This document shows, in pieces, positions 44,011 to 54,129 of a DNA stretch of 64,000 bases; position 1 is the stretch's first letter; each line of letters begins with the position of its first letter. Position numbers and translations under genes: made by a program. Origin of the DNA: Armigeres subalbatus. Taxonomy: Eukaryota; Arthropoda; Insecta; Diptera; Culicidae. The notes below the pieces were generated by a model that saw nothing but the letters and a program-made list of their open reading frames with translations, ran no database searches and was not told where the DNA came from. The stretch covers positions 420,062,283-420,126,282 of the forward strand of contig NC_085140.1 of NCBI RefSeq assembly GCF_024139115.2, in the 5' to 3' direction.

Positions 44011-44256
44011 GGGGCCTTTCATAGCTCTGCGGTAAAATTTACTGCAACAATGTAGACCGTGGTGAAGGTTTCTAGGTTCAAACCATGGTCTACAAAATAT
44101 TCGGGTGGGATGTTATTGGGCATAGTGCTTGAATACACAAATGGTAGCTTGTCTTTGAAACCTCACAGTCAATAACCGTGGAAATGTTTTTTGAATACTA
44201 AACCGAACGGCGGCAATATATTAGTTGGGGGTTGTGATGCCAGTTAAAGAAGAAGA
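44011..44256 (+). mobile_element. Diverged Feilai-type SINE
   Basis: Begins GGGGCCTTTCATAGCTCTGC, has a B-box-like TAGGTTCAAACC, then AAACCTCACAGTCAATAACC, GTGGAAATG, and ends TGATGCCAGTTAAAGAAGAA. Segment order is the same as in 2156-2412 but divergence is high, so it is an old copy. Confidence 0.65.
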
Positions 44257-44339
44257 AAATGCGTTGAAATTAGAAAAATGAATCTAAAAAATAATCAATT
44301 CAGATAACAAAAAAATAGTTTCACTTCGTAATCAATTCT

Positions 44340-44720
44340 CCACCCCTTTATCCTTACAATCGGCCAACATAAAACTCCACACACGGCAGCAGAACAGTTT
44401 AAAATCGCGTGAAAACGATTGGTTATCCTCCCGATTATTATCGCGACGTGGAGGTACCATAATCTCTATCACACGGAGTGTGTTTTAATCTGCACTGACG
44501 GCGCGGCGACTTCAACGAACCGGCGAAGACGCTGACGATGACGACGGTTAGGTACTACCGAGAGATACGCTGACCGCGGTGTGGTGGATCTGGGAACGGC
44601 GTGAAATGCGGAAAGCGTGAAAAATTAAAGACAAAAAGCGACTTTAAACGCAATATCGCTGTTCCGACGACGACGACGGTGGTTGAACGTGCCGCCGCCT
44701 CTGCTGGACAAGTGATAATT
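44340..44720 (+). other. GC-rich block, possible exon or promoter
   Basis: A GC-rich segment (CTGACGGCGCGGCGACTTCA, GACGACGACGACGGTGG) between AT-rich flanks, ending CTGGACAA|GTGATAATT, a weak splice-donor-like site. The frame 44601-44873 (90 codons) has no domain. It could be a 5' untranslated exon. Low confidence. Confidence 0.25.
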
Positions 44721-44879
44721 TATTATCTTTTTTTAACGGGCGGATCAAAAAAGGTGCGAAAATTAGCACTTGGTACATACTTGGAAGAGGGACATAGCAA
44801 GAAGTTTGTATTGAATTCGAATGGTACTTCAAAAATGGCGATTCACGATCTGAAAAAAATGGGCAGCATCTAAATTTAC

Positions 44880-45545
44880 TTTTCCCTGACTTGTGTGTGA
44901 GTCATTGATAAAGGACTGCAAAAATCAAAGGCAATAATTATGCCTTTTCCGTAAATTTGTAGTTTGAAACTAAAGAGAACCAAAATAGTGAACTACACTG
45001 GGTCGGTTTAGTTTCTGGCCGTTGGATTTGATAAAACATTATGAAATAGACCCTCGAAAACATTAGCAATGCTTTAGAGTTTCAAGTCTTACGGACTATG
45101 GTCGCATAACATTAACTTTTGAAAAAAATGTGCAATCCTCTTATCAAACCGGTGAAAGTTTCGAAGATGACTTAAATTTGGAAGATTTTATTCGAAACAT
45201 GTATTGATGGAAACCTCTATCTTTAGATAGGTCTGCTGTCAAACAAAAATTTCTAAGTTCCCCATGAGTTAACCCTATGAAAAAATTCACAAAAAATCAA
45301 AAAATATTCATTCTATATTGCTGTGAAAAATTATTTAATTATGTGGTATTTAAAAAGCTGTGTGGTATTTAAAAAGCTGTGAAAAATCAGGTAAACCGGG
45401 AAATTAAAGGATATCAACCGTGTAAAAAAAATATTGGGTGTATCAACATTTTCATTTGACTGAATGACAAAAATCCTAATTAGTAGCAACTAATCCAGTC
45501 AAAATTCCTAAGAAATGAAAAAAAATGCTTTCCTAATTTTATTTG
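44880..45545. other. AT-rich non-coding DNA
   Basis: Contains a tandem duplication of TGTGGTATTTAAAAAGCTG (45341-45378) and an isolated TACACTGGGTCGG (44993) like the 47291 TIR. No gene. Confidence 0.35.
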
Positions 45546-45548
45546 TTT

Positions 45549-45600
45549 GATATACCTCAACTGTGAGGCCGTCTTCAGTGTCTCGTACTTGACTCGACTT
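45549..45600. repeat. Loop fragment of the 13020 hairpin family
   Basis: CTCAACTGTGAGGCCGTCTT and CTCGTACTTGACTCGACTT match the loop of the 13020-13220 hairpin. The arms are absent. Confidence 0.6.
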
Positions 45601-45660
45601 AAAGAAAACAATCGTAGCTTATATTATTAATATAATCTAATCTTATTTGAACTAATTACC

Positions 45661-46919
45661 GCTTCCAGGACCGACTGATTGCCCCCGAGGAACCTGTGAA
45701 TGGACACATTTTAGTTTTAGCACCAACATCAGTTATTCGAAGGCTCTTTTGTCTTGGTTTTCGATCAGGAAACGAAGTATGAATATAATGTGGTCTACTG
45801 ACGGTTCCAGGACCCACGGATTGCCACTGGGGAATCTGTGGAAGGGGACATTTTAGTTTAAGCATCATAACCAGTCATTTGACGGTTATTTCTTCATGGT
45901 TTCGATCAGGAAGCGAAGTATGAATATAAAATGGAATATTGATGGTTCTGACTACTTTCTGGACCTACGGATTGGCCCCGGGGAACTGTGGAAGAGGACA
46001 TTTTAATTTTAGCACCAAAACTGAGAGCAGCCAGAGCTGTCAATGGTCCTTTTTTATTCATACTTCGCTTCCTGATCGAAATGCATGATAGAAGAGCTGT
46101 CGAATGATGGGTTTTGGTGATAAAACTAAAATGTCCCCTTCCACAGTTACTCGAGGGCAATCCGTAGGTCCTGGAAGCGGTCAGATCCATCAGTGGTCCA
46201 TTATATATTCATACTTCGCTTCCTAATCGAAACCATGAAAAAAGAGCCGTCAAATGACTGGTTATGCTTAAACTAAAATGTCCCCTTCCACAGATTCCCA
46301 AGTGGCGATCCGTGGGTCCTGGAAGCGGTCAGAACCGTCAATAGACCATATTATATTCATACTTCGTTTGCGGATCGAAAACCAAGACAAAAGGGCCTTC
46401 GAATGACAGGTTTTGGAGCTAAAACTAAAATGTCTTCGTTCACAGGTTCCTCGGGGGCAATCAGTAGGTCCTGGAAGCGGTCAACGCCGTCAATGGACCA
46501 TTCCAATACCAAATTTTCAAACCGACTTATCTGCTTTTGTAAACAAAGAATCAAACATCGATTTGTCGAATCTGAGAGCACTCCCACGCAAACCAAAACC
46601 ATCAATCAACACATAGGTGAAGACTTCGACTACCTGTTGATGGTGTTAGTTTGCGTGGGAGTGCTATTAGATTCGACAAATCGACGTTTGAATCTTTGTT
46701 TACAAAAGCAGATATGTCATTTTGAAAATTTGTGATTGATTTTATACTCATATTTCGCTTCCTGATCGAAAACTATGAAAAAAAGAGCCGTTGAATGACT
46801 GGTTTTGGTGTTGAAACTAAAATGTCCCCTTCCACAGGTTCCCCAGGGCCAATGCGTAGGTCCAGAGAGCGGTCAGAGCCGTGAATGGACCATTTTAGAT
46901 TCATACTTCGCTTCCTGAT
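45661..46919. repeat. Palindromic array of ~140-bp units
   Basis: Three units on the minus orientation (45661-46050) are followed by units in the plus orientation (46050-46500 and 46735-46919). Unit landmarks: TTCATACTTCGCTTCCTGAT, AAAACTAAAATGTCCCCTTC, GTAGGTCCTGGAAGCGGTCA. Private variants match in mirror order: outer units share ACCAAGACAAAAG(A/G)GCCTTC; second units share GGTTATG(C/A)TTAAAC. So the array was duplicated as an inverted block. Not coding. Confidence 0.85.
46511..46732. mobile_element. Hairpin MITE inside the array
   Basis: Arms of about 95 bp (46511-46610 and 46630-46732) share TATCTGCTTTTGTAAACAAA, CGATTTGTCGAATCT and GCACTCCCACGCAAAC, with a short loop. It splits one unit of the palindromic array, so it is younger than the array. 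Confidence 0.8.
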
Positions 46920-46975
46920 TTTCTTAGCGTGTTTTTGTATATAAATCGTATTTTGACCATATAGTTTTATTTTGC

Positions 46976-47135
46976 GCACATACATACACACACGCACACA
47001 CATACACACAGACAGACATCATCTCAATTCGTCGAGCTGAGCCGATTAGTATATAACACTATGGGTCTTCGGACCTTCCATCACAAAATCGTCTTGGAAG
47101 TGAATATATAGCCTTTTTTTGGTGTACGAGAAAGG
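46976..47135 (-). repeat. 'GCCTTTCTCGTAC' repeat with CA microsatellite
   Basis: Reverse copy of the family at 3827 and 62957: a CA-rich run (46976-47017), then GTCGAGCTGAGCCGATTAGT, and the end GTGTACGAGAAAGGAAAA. Confidence 0.6.
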
Positions 47136-47462
47136 AAAAAACTGGTTAGACGTCAAAATCGACGCAAACAAAAATCCTTAAAAAACGCGTAAACAAAATT
47201 TTTCAAAAAAACGCTTAGATTTCAAAATCCGCGTAAAAAATCGTCACATCATTGTGTCTAGTGTCACAATAAGCAATAAAATGTGAAGTACACTGGGGTC
47301 GACTCGACTTTTTTACGCGTGGGGATTTATGTGGTTTTTGGGATTAATGCGGTTTTTTACGCGGATTTTCAAAACAATATTTTTCTACGCTTTTTTTCAA
47401 AAAAAGTCTTGAAATCACGTGAAAATCATAAAAAGTTGATTTTTGATCGATTTTTTTTCAAG

Positions 47463-47590
47463 GGGCCGTACACTTATTACGTAAGCATTTTTTCTGGGTT
47501 TTTCAACCCCCCCTCTCCTCATGTAAGATTTTTCCCATACAAATCAAACCTCCCCCATAAGTGCTTACGTAATTAGTGTACGACCCCCAA
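47463..47590. mobile_element. 128-bp MITE
   Basis: GGGGCCGTACACTTATTACG then TAAGCA, and the inverted TGCTTACGTAATTAGTGTAC then GACCCCC. The TIRs are near-perfect over about 26 bp. Flanks AAG on both sides suggest a 3-bp duplication. Confidence 0.75.
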
Positions 47591-47637
47591 GGGAAGAGTA
47601 TTTAATGAAGGTTATTTGGCCCTAGCCATTAAGCCGA

Positions 47638-48932
47638 ATGAGAAGTGAGAAGGGAGAAGTGAGAAATGAGGAGTAATATGTGGGATGTGACAAGTGAGAA
47701 GCAAGAAGGGAAAAGTGAGAAGGGGGAAGTAAGAAGTGTGAAGTGAAAAGCGAGAAGTGAGGAAGTGATTAGTAAGAAGTGAGAAGTGAGAAGCGAGAAG
47801 TGAGTAGTGAAAAGTGAGATGTGAGAGGTGACAAATGAGAATTAAGAAGTTTTATATGAGAAGTAAGAAATGAGAAATAATATGTGAGATGTGAGAAGTG
47901 ATAAGTGAGAAATAAGAAGTAATATGTGAGATGTGAGATGTGAAAAGCAAGATGTGAGAAGTAAGAAGGGAGAAATGAGAAGTGACAAATGAGTGGCGGG
48001 AAGTGAGTAATGAATTAGAGATGTGAGATGTGAGAAAGGAGAAGTGAGAAGAGCAAAGTTATAAGTGAGAAGTAGGAAGTAAGAAGTGAGAAGTGTTAAG
48101 TGAGAAATGAGATTAAGAAGTGAGAGGTAACAAATGAGAAATTAGATACGATAAGTGATATTCAAGATGTGAGAAGTGAGAAGCGAGAAGAGATAAGTAA
48201 AAAGTACGAAGTGAAAAATGAGAAGTGTGAAGTGAGAAGTAAGAAGTGAATAGTGAGAAGTACGAGCTGAGAAATGAGAAACGTGTGAAAGGTGTGAAAC
48301 GAAAAATCAGAAGCGAGAAGGGAGAAGCAAAACATGGAGGATAAGAAGTAAGATGGGAAAAGAAGAAATGAGAAGGTGAAAAAACGGTGGCAAGGTGTGA
48401 GATTTGGGAAGTGTGAAGTAAGGAATGATTGATAAGAAGAGAGACGAGAAGTGAGAAATAAGATAAAGATGTGAGATGTAAAAAGCTAGAAGTGAGAAAC
48501 GCAAAGTGATACGTGAGAGCCGAGAAATGAGAAGCTACAAGTGAGAAGTAAGAAATTCGATATGAGAAGTGAGATGTAAGAAGCAAGAAGTGATAAATGA
48601 GAGCCAAGAAGTGTGGATCGACAAATGAGAAGTGAAATTGAGAAGTGAGAAATTCAATACGAGAAGTGAGATGTAGGATGTGAGAAGTGAGAAATGGGAA
48701 GCGATAAGTAAGAAGCAAGAAATGAATGGAGAGAAGTGAGTTGTGAGAAGTGAGGAGCGAGAAATGAAAAGCAGTATGTTGTGAGAAGTGAAGTCAAGAA
48801 GAGGGATGTTAAATGGGAGAAGCGGAGTAAGTAGCGAGAAGTGAGAATAAAGAAGTGAGAGCCGATAAGTGAATAGTGAGAAGTGAGATATGAGATAAAG
48901 ATGTGAGATGTGAAAAGTGAAGTGAAAAGTGA
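47638..48932. repeat. 1.3-kb GTGAGAAGTGAGAA satellite-like array
   Basis: Purine-rich on the plus strand throughout, units of 7-14 bp (AGTGAGAAGTGAGAA variants), highly degenerate and with no strand switch. The 65-201-codon minus frames are simple-sequence artefacts. Confidence 0.85.
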
Positions 48933-48934
48933 GA

Positions 48935-49390
48935 TTTTTTTATTCGTGTATTTATTTGGTAGGCCCTCTGTGTTCTTAACCGCTACTGTGCCGTGATCCA
49001 CTGTGGTATTCTACTGTACAGAATCCACACAGATTCTATTTTTAGATATCCCTAATTCGTTATTGTTGTCGTTTGCCAGTTCATCTAATCGTGAGTCCAT
49101 TGTGTCCATTTGTCCGTATGGTGTTATGGTGTATCCAATGATCGTTGCTTTGTCCGGTTGCCATTTATCGAGGTACGTTGGAGGAATGCCTCCGAGAAGA
49201 ACAGTTTTGTAAGTCGTCATCAGGCAGCCGTGCCGGTGAGGCGCGTCTCCCAAAACGCCACCGTACGAACTGCGCTTCCGGCGACTGACAAGGGTTTTTG
49301 ATGGAGGGGCTGGGAATCGAACCCGTGACTATTCGCTTACAAGGGAAACGTGTAGCCAACTACATGTGTGTAGAACGTGTAGTGACATCA
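48935..49390 (-). mobile_element. tRNA-Thr-like SINE
   Basis: The minus-strand head contains TAGTTGGCTACACG (A-box region), CCTTGTAAGCGAATAGTCAC (anticodon-arm-like, formal TGT) and CGGGTTCGATTCCC (B box). The body follows and the 3' end is AATAAATACACGAATAAAAA. It is inserted at the edge of the GTGAGAAG array. Confidence 0.65.
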
Positions 49391-49739
49391 TGCTCGTTTG
49401 GCTACACTCGTCCTCGCCTCAGCATTAGGTACAATTTGTGTACAATAATTAGGCCACAACCCAGGATGAGGCCACAACATTATCGAGTTCGCAAACGAAC
49501 AGCAGAACATCAGTAAAGAATTGATACAGAACCTACTGGTGCACCGCCATGATGATCGAGTCATAAGGCAAGATCAGAACGCTTTTATCAGCCACCCTGG
49601 GGAAGCGAGAAGGCCTTCTCCTTTATTGAAAGAGCGACTTTGGCCCAAGAGGCGATTGATTTTGAAAGGAGAGGAAAAGACTGCGCCTAACAAAAACGGC
49701 TCAGGCAGCAAACCGGTGAAGGTACTCAGAGCAAAACCA

Positions 49740-50230
49740 AACAGTAGGCGACCATAAAGGCCAAACGTCTTCTTGACGGAGCAGATCAGGTTATAGTAGA
49801 GCCCGAAGGGTGTACCAGTCGGCACAAGGGACCGAAAATCCCAGGCAGCTAGTGAGTACCTCAAAGCAGAAGTGGAGCGCATCTCGACCCGCAACGAAAG
49901 TTAAGGACAGAATAGAAGCCATGTTGGTGAAAACTGATAAGGATAAGTACGCCGACGTATATGCGGGCGACCGAAAAGCTTTCGGCGCTGGGACAGGACG
50001 CGCGAAACGTAAGTCGCATCAAGACCGGTGAAAATGATCTTTGTGCTATAACGTTGAGCGCAAGCTAGCGGGACGGCTGGCCCAAGAGATCTTGGGTGAC
50101 GGCGCCGAGGTGAGGTAGTTGCGACCGAAGTGACCTTCCAGTGCAAGCAACTGGTCCAGGTCACGAGCGCGGACGACATCGTCTCTGCCGTCATAGAGCA
50201 GTGCGGTACAAAGGTCATCTCTTTGGCACG
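49740..50230 (+). pseudogene. LINE ORF1 (gag-like) relic, possibly R1/Loa type
   Basis: Fragments in shifting frames: IEAMLVKTDKDKYADV, a RIKTGENDL(C)-like block, KLAGRLAQEILGDGAEV, VTFQCKQL(V), VTSADDIVSAVIEQCGTKVI. The order resembles ORF1 of R1/Loa-type LINEs as I recall them. 49400-49740 and 50230-50500 may belong to the same relic but are unreadable. Confidence 0.4.
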
Positions 50231-50534
50231 CAGCTAGCCTTCAGTGGACAGGTACTATTGGTACCTTGGCAACCTGTGACGTCATTGTGGTTAGGAAGGG
50301 CATAAGGCGCAGGAATGTGATACTTCACCAAAGTGTTCATCCGCGCCAGCAAAAAGCAAGCATGGTGGACCTCCGTGTCCTTTTGGAGAGGAAAACAAGA
50401 ATAACCCATGCAAGCAACACAGTTGAATCTTAACCACAGTGCATCTGCCCAGCAGCTGCTGTGGCAGTCGGTCTCGGAGTCGAGGACTTCCCTGACTCAC
50501 GACTTATTTACGTGACTATTTTCACTCGCATATC

Positions 50535-50880
50535 GGAATTTATTCCATGTACCACAAGGAGCACGCAATATATTTGAAACAGGTCGACAGACCTTTGCTT
50601 ACGCGTGTAGATCGAAAGGCCTTGCTGCAGGAATTTCTTGGATAGACAAGAAACTATGCTGTGTACACATTCTATTCTATGTTCCACAAGGAGCATATTT
50701 GAAAGAAATCAATAGACTTTTGGTTACGCGTGTAGACCAAAAAAGGCCCTACTCCTGGAATTTCTTGAATGGCCAAAAAGTTAATTATATTCTATGTACC
50801 ACAAAGAGCATGCAAAATATTTGAAACAGGTCGATAGGCCTTTGGTTATGCGTGAAAATAGCGAAGAACCGATTTTCTAT
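50535..50880. repeat. Three diverged ~125-bp tandem units
   Basis: Each unit has 'TTCTATGTACCACAAGGAGCA', 'ATATTTGAAACAGGTCGA', 'GACCTTTGGTTACGCGTGTA' and 'GGAATTTCTTG' variants. Starts near 50540, 50675 and 50785; the last unit is short. Confidence 0.7.
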
Positions 50881-50954
50881 TAAAAGTCGTTTTTGGGATT
50901 TAGCATAGCATAGCATAGCATATGTGATTGTACAAATCGTGGGTGGCTATACAA

Positions 50955-51227
50955 TGCTCAATTCAAGCTCCATCCGGAATAAGGGCGAATGTCGCAAGAG
51001 AAGACTCTCCCCGTCGACCCCCCTCCCTTAAACAAAAGTGACAAGCAGCAGATCTCTCTGTGGTTTATCACTTCAGAACGAAAGAAAACAATGCGAACTT
51101 GCATTCTGAGGTGATAAACTGCAAAGAAACTCCCTGCCTGTCACTATCATTCAAATGAGGGGAAGTCGACGAAGAAAACCCTCTCCCGCGACACCCGCCC
51201 CCCACCAGACAGAGCTTGAATTGAGCA
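50955..51227. repeat. Imperfect palindrome in the retro-insert
   Basis: TGCTCAATTCAAGCTC (50955-50970) pairs with 51212-51227. The inner arm, GTGACAAGCAGCAGAT to TTTATCACTTCAGAA (51039-51078), pairs with 51103-51142. The centre is near 51090. Confidence 0.65.
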
Positions 51228-51540
51228 ATCTACTGTATATTGTCGCAAATTGGTACTTGGGATTAGTACCTTTTCCTATACAGTAGCAGTTGTATACCTG
51301 GCCACGTCCTTACAATCACGGAAGGAAGGGAAGGAATGTTAGTTCAACATCTACTAGTGAAGATGCAGGGAACCCATACTACCTTCATAGATGCGTCGGG
51401 AAGTAAAATTTGTGTTAGTGGGAAAGGTGAATAATAGGGAGCTCTATTTGACAGTATAGAGCGTTTGTCAATAACAGTATATGCTGTAAAAGTAATAAAA
51501 TATATTCATCAATTTACTTACGAACCGTCCTAAGGGAAAA

Positions 51541-51822
51541 ACAAAACAAAACACAAAATTTCGGCAAATCGCGCAATGCAAATGCTAACACGCACTGGCC
51601 AACACGCACTGAACTAATTAACTTTATTACCGGCCGCGCAATGCAAAACACAAAATGCAAAAGCCAACACGCACTGAACAAATTAACTTTATTACCGGCC
51701 GCGCAATGCAAAACACAAAATTTCGGCAAATCGCGCGATCGTTCTGTCGTCCGAAACAAGAGCCAACACGCACTGAACTAATTAACTTTATTACCGGCCG
51801 CGCAATGCAAAACACAAAATCT
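51541..51822. repeat. Tandem units of about 75-110 bp
   Basis: Three copies of CCAACACGCACTGAAC then AATTAACTTTATTACCGGCC and GCGCAATGCAAAACACAAAA. The cysteine-rich minus frames here are repeat artefacts. Confidence 0.75.
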
Positions 51823-52440
51823 AATTAAAAAAAAAAAAAAAAAAAAAAGTCGTTTTTGGGATTTACGCGGATTTTTTCAAAAGTTTTTTTACACGGTTTC
51901 TCAAAAAGGTTAGGAAACACGTGATAGTGGGATATATAGATGAGCGAAGATAAATCCTCTGTCTCCAAACGAACTGTCAAACGTGTCTCCAAACGAGCAT
52001 GACGTCACGATTTCAATGGAAACGTTAAGGGCTGTGACGTCATATGCGCGTGTGCACGGGCAAAAAATCGACTCAGCCATGCTTTCGCTCATCTATAGAT
52101 TCTACTGTCTATAGTGAAAACCACAAAAAATCGATTTTTAGTGAAGTCGTTTTAACGCGGTTTTTGGGATTTACGCGGATTTTTTACGCGGTTTTGATTT
52201 ACGCGGAACGTATCCCCCGCGTAAAAACCGACTCCAGTGTATCATGAGAAAATCATTCGATTTTGGCTACATAAATGTTCCGAACGTGTTGCCGAAATCG
52301 AATGGGTTTTGTAATTGAATACAAATCTAAACTTTGAGTAACGGAGTTATCTCTATTATTTATCAAAATTGTATATAAATATTTGATTTATCTCTAATAG
52401 TATGATTTCTTAAATCATTTAGAAAATATTATTATCACTC

Positions 52441-53379
52441 TTCTTCTTCTTCTTATTGGCATTACATTCCCACACTGGAACAGAGCAGCCTCGCAGCTTA
52501 GTGTTCATTAAGCACTTCCACAGTTATTAACTGCGAGGTTTCTAAGCCAAGTTACCAGAGCTTTAAATAATCGATTATTTTTTATGAAGTCCATCGGCCT
52601 TCTTTGTCACTTCATTTCTTAACATATTCGGCACTGCGCTGTCAATTTTCGGAATGAATATGGGTCAGTGAGTATTTATTTAAATTTCACAAATTATTAA
52701 ATAACCGTAAAACTGAACATATATCTGAAGCTTTAAATACATACACACATAGATCTATTCTCGACGTTCAATTGAGGTGCATTTTAGCGGCAAATGTTAG
52801 CATAATCAAGGCTAATTATTTTTTTTTTTGCGCGCAGTTGCTGTACTCAGTAGTAATCAAATGAGTGAATATATAAAAAAGTAAACTGAGTAAATCATTC
52901 TATGTTTTGAATATTCATGCGACGTTTGTCAAAATTCGGGGTGAAGTTGCTTCAGGAAGATGAATATTTCATGCTCTGCAAGTTGCATTCGTACACAGTT
53001 AAAAATTCTGAGAATTACACGCCACGGAAATATTTAACCGCTTATTTTTGCGTTTAATAGCCTCCAATTTTACATCCAACTTTTTCTTGTATGCAATATT
53101 GAAAACAAGCTCCATAGTAACGACGACCTGTAATTTTAAAAAGTGATGGAAAAATGAGTCGAATCGAGCGGAGCCTTTTTGTTACATCATATATGCTGTA
53201 ACATTTTTATACTGTGTATATCATGAGGCTAACATCGATGATACTTTTATGCCCAGGGAAGTCGGGACAATTTCCAATCCGAAAATTGCCAGCCAGCACC
53301 GGGAATCGAACCCAGCCACCCTCAGCATGGTCTTGCTTGGTAGCCGCGCGTCTTACCGCACGGCTAAGGAGGGCCCCAA
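52441..53379 (-). mobile_element. Feilai SINE split by a 640-bp insertion
   Basis: The 3' part is at 52441-52557 (TTCTTCTTATTGGCATTACA) and the 5' part at 53197-53377 (ATCATGAGGCTAACAT, B box GGAATCGAACCC complement). Host duplications ATTATCACTC (52431-52440) and ATTATCGCTC (53380-53389) flank the whole, proving one SINE. The insert 52558-53196 has no recognised ends; GTTACCA/GTAACA may be its own duplication. Confidence 0.8.
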
Positions 53380-53399
53380 ATTATCGCTCTACATTCCTC

Positions 53400-53760
53400 G
53401 AATAATCTTCAACATCTTGAACAGTCGGGAACATCGTAAAAAAAATTAAAATGGATTAAGCAAGTTTGATTGATTTGAAGATAAAAAGAAGACTAAAGAT
53501 TTTCATGTTTTGCAGACTGAGAATGTAGGAATAATATCAACACACCATAAATTTAATTTAAGTTTTCGATCAAAATCAATTTTTTGTTTTGAAGGTAATT
53601 AGGGTAAAATATCTATAACAGTGGAGGAGCTAAGAACGTTCCTCCACTAATTCTTCGCTTACACCACACCTATATTTTATTTCGCTTGCCTTAAGTACGT
53701 ATTCGACAGCTCATCAATCATATTTTTAACGAAAACTATTTCAATAGCTGCAGAAACCAT
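53400..53760. other. AT-rich non-coding DNA
   Basis: Nothing recognised. Confidence 0.35.
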
Positions 53761-53766
53761 TATTGT

Positions 53767-54129
53767 TACCGTCGTCGGAGGTGACAATGTGTCAAATGGG
53801 GGTGAGAATGGGTCACTGTTTCAATTCGGGGTCGGGGGGTTTAAGGGGGAGTGGCGTAAGATTTTGCGAGAGTACATATACTAGGTATACAAAAAACGTG
53901 ACAATGGGGGGGGGGGTAGCGGGTCTATAAATCCCAAAAAGCAGTGGACGTCATATTTCAATCACCCCTTACTTAGAATGCTTGTAGAATATATTGAATG
54001 TGTCTGACGGCAAGAAGACTAAAATATAAAAGAGCTTTTTGAACGATTTTGCTATCCGACCTCCAGGCTGCCGGTGAGAGCGATGACCCATTCTCACCCC
54101 AGGTCCATTGTCACCCCCGATGGCGGCAC
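53767..54129. mobile_element. 'TCGG(A/G)GGTGACAATG' MITE, copy 2, with nested MITE
   Basis: Same element as 7662-8135: TTACCGTCGTCGGAGGTGAC at the left, CATTGTCACCCCCGATGG at the right, and shared interior TTAGAATGCTTGTAGAATA. Its interior is split by 53827-53969, a copy of the 36701 MITE family. Confidence 0.75.
53827..53969. mobile_element. Nested MITE (36701 family)
   Basis: Shares GGTTTAAGGGGGAG, GTATACAAAAAACGTGACAA and CAAAAAGCAGTGGACGTCAT with 36701-36848. It is inserted between TTTCAA and ACTTAGAATG, contiguous in copy 1 at 7662. Confidence 0.7.

Larger units (their letters stand above)
50903..51844 (+). mobile_element. Poly(A)-tailed retro-insert with 21-bp TSD
   Basis: Identical 21-bp direct repeats lie at 50882-50902 and 51845-51865 (GTCGTTTTTGGGATTTA core). 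The insert begins with AGCAT pentamer repeats, contains an imperfect palindrome (50955-51227) and three tandem units (51541-51822), and ends in a run of 20-plus A. TSD length and tail indicate LINE-mediated insertion. No coding frame, so it is a non-autonomous passenger. Confidence 0.8.
47291..52239. mobile_element. Large TA-flanked TIR element (inferred)
   Basis: CACTGGGGTCGACTCGAC then TTTTTTACGCG at 47291; the inverted CGCGTAAAAACCGACTCCAG ends at 52239. TA at 47289-47290 and 52240-52241. Subterminal 'TTTACGCGG' motifs occur at both ends. If it is one element it is 4.95 kb, mostly filled with later insertions and satellite. It could also be two separate copies whose outer ends survive. Confidence 0.5.

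Noticed and set aside
48113..48718. 201-codon minus-strand frame ([13 protein letters not shown])
   Set aside because: Translation of the CTTCTCACTT array; no start context, domain or conservation expected.
51514..51815. Cysteine-rich repeated peptide on the minus strand, like a small secreted protein
   Set aside because: Three identical peptide blocks map exactly to the three tandem DNA units; no signal peptide or unique region.
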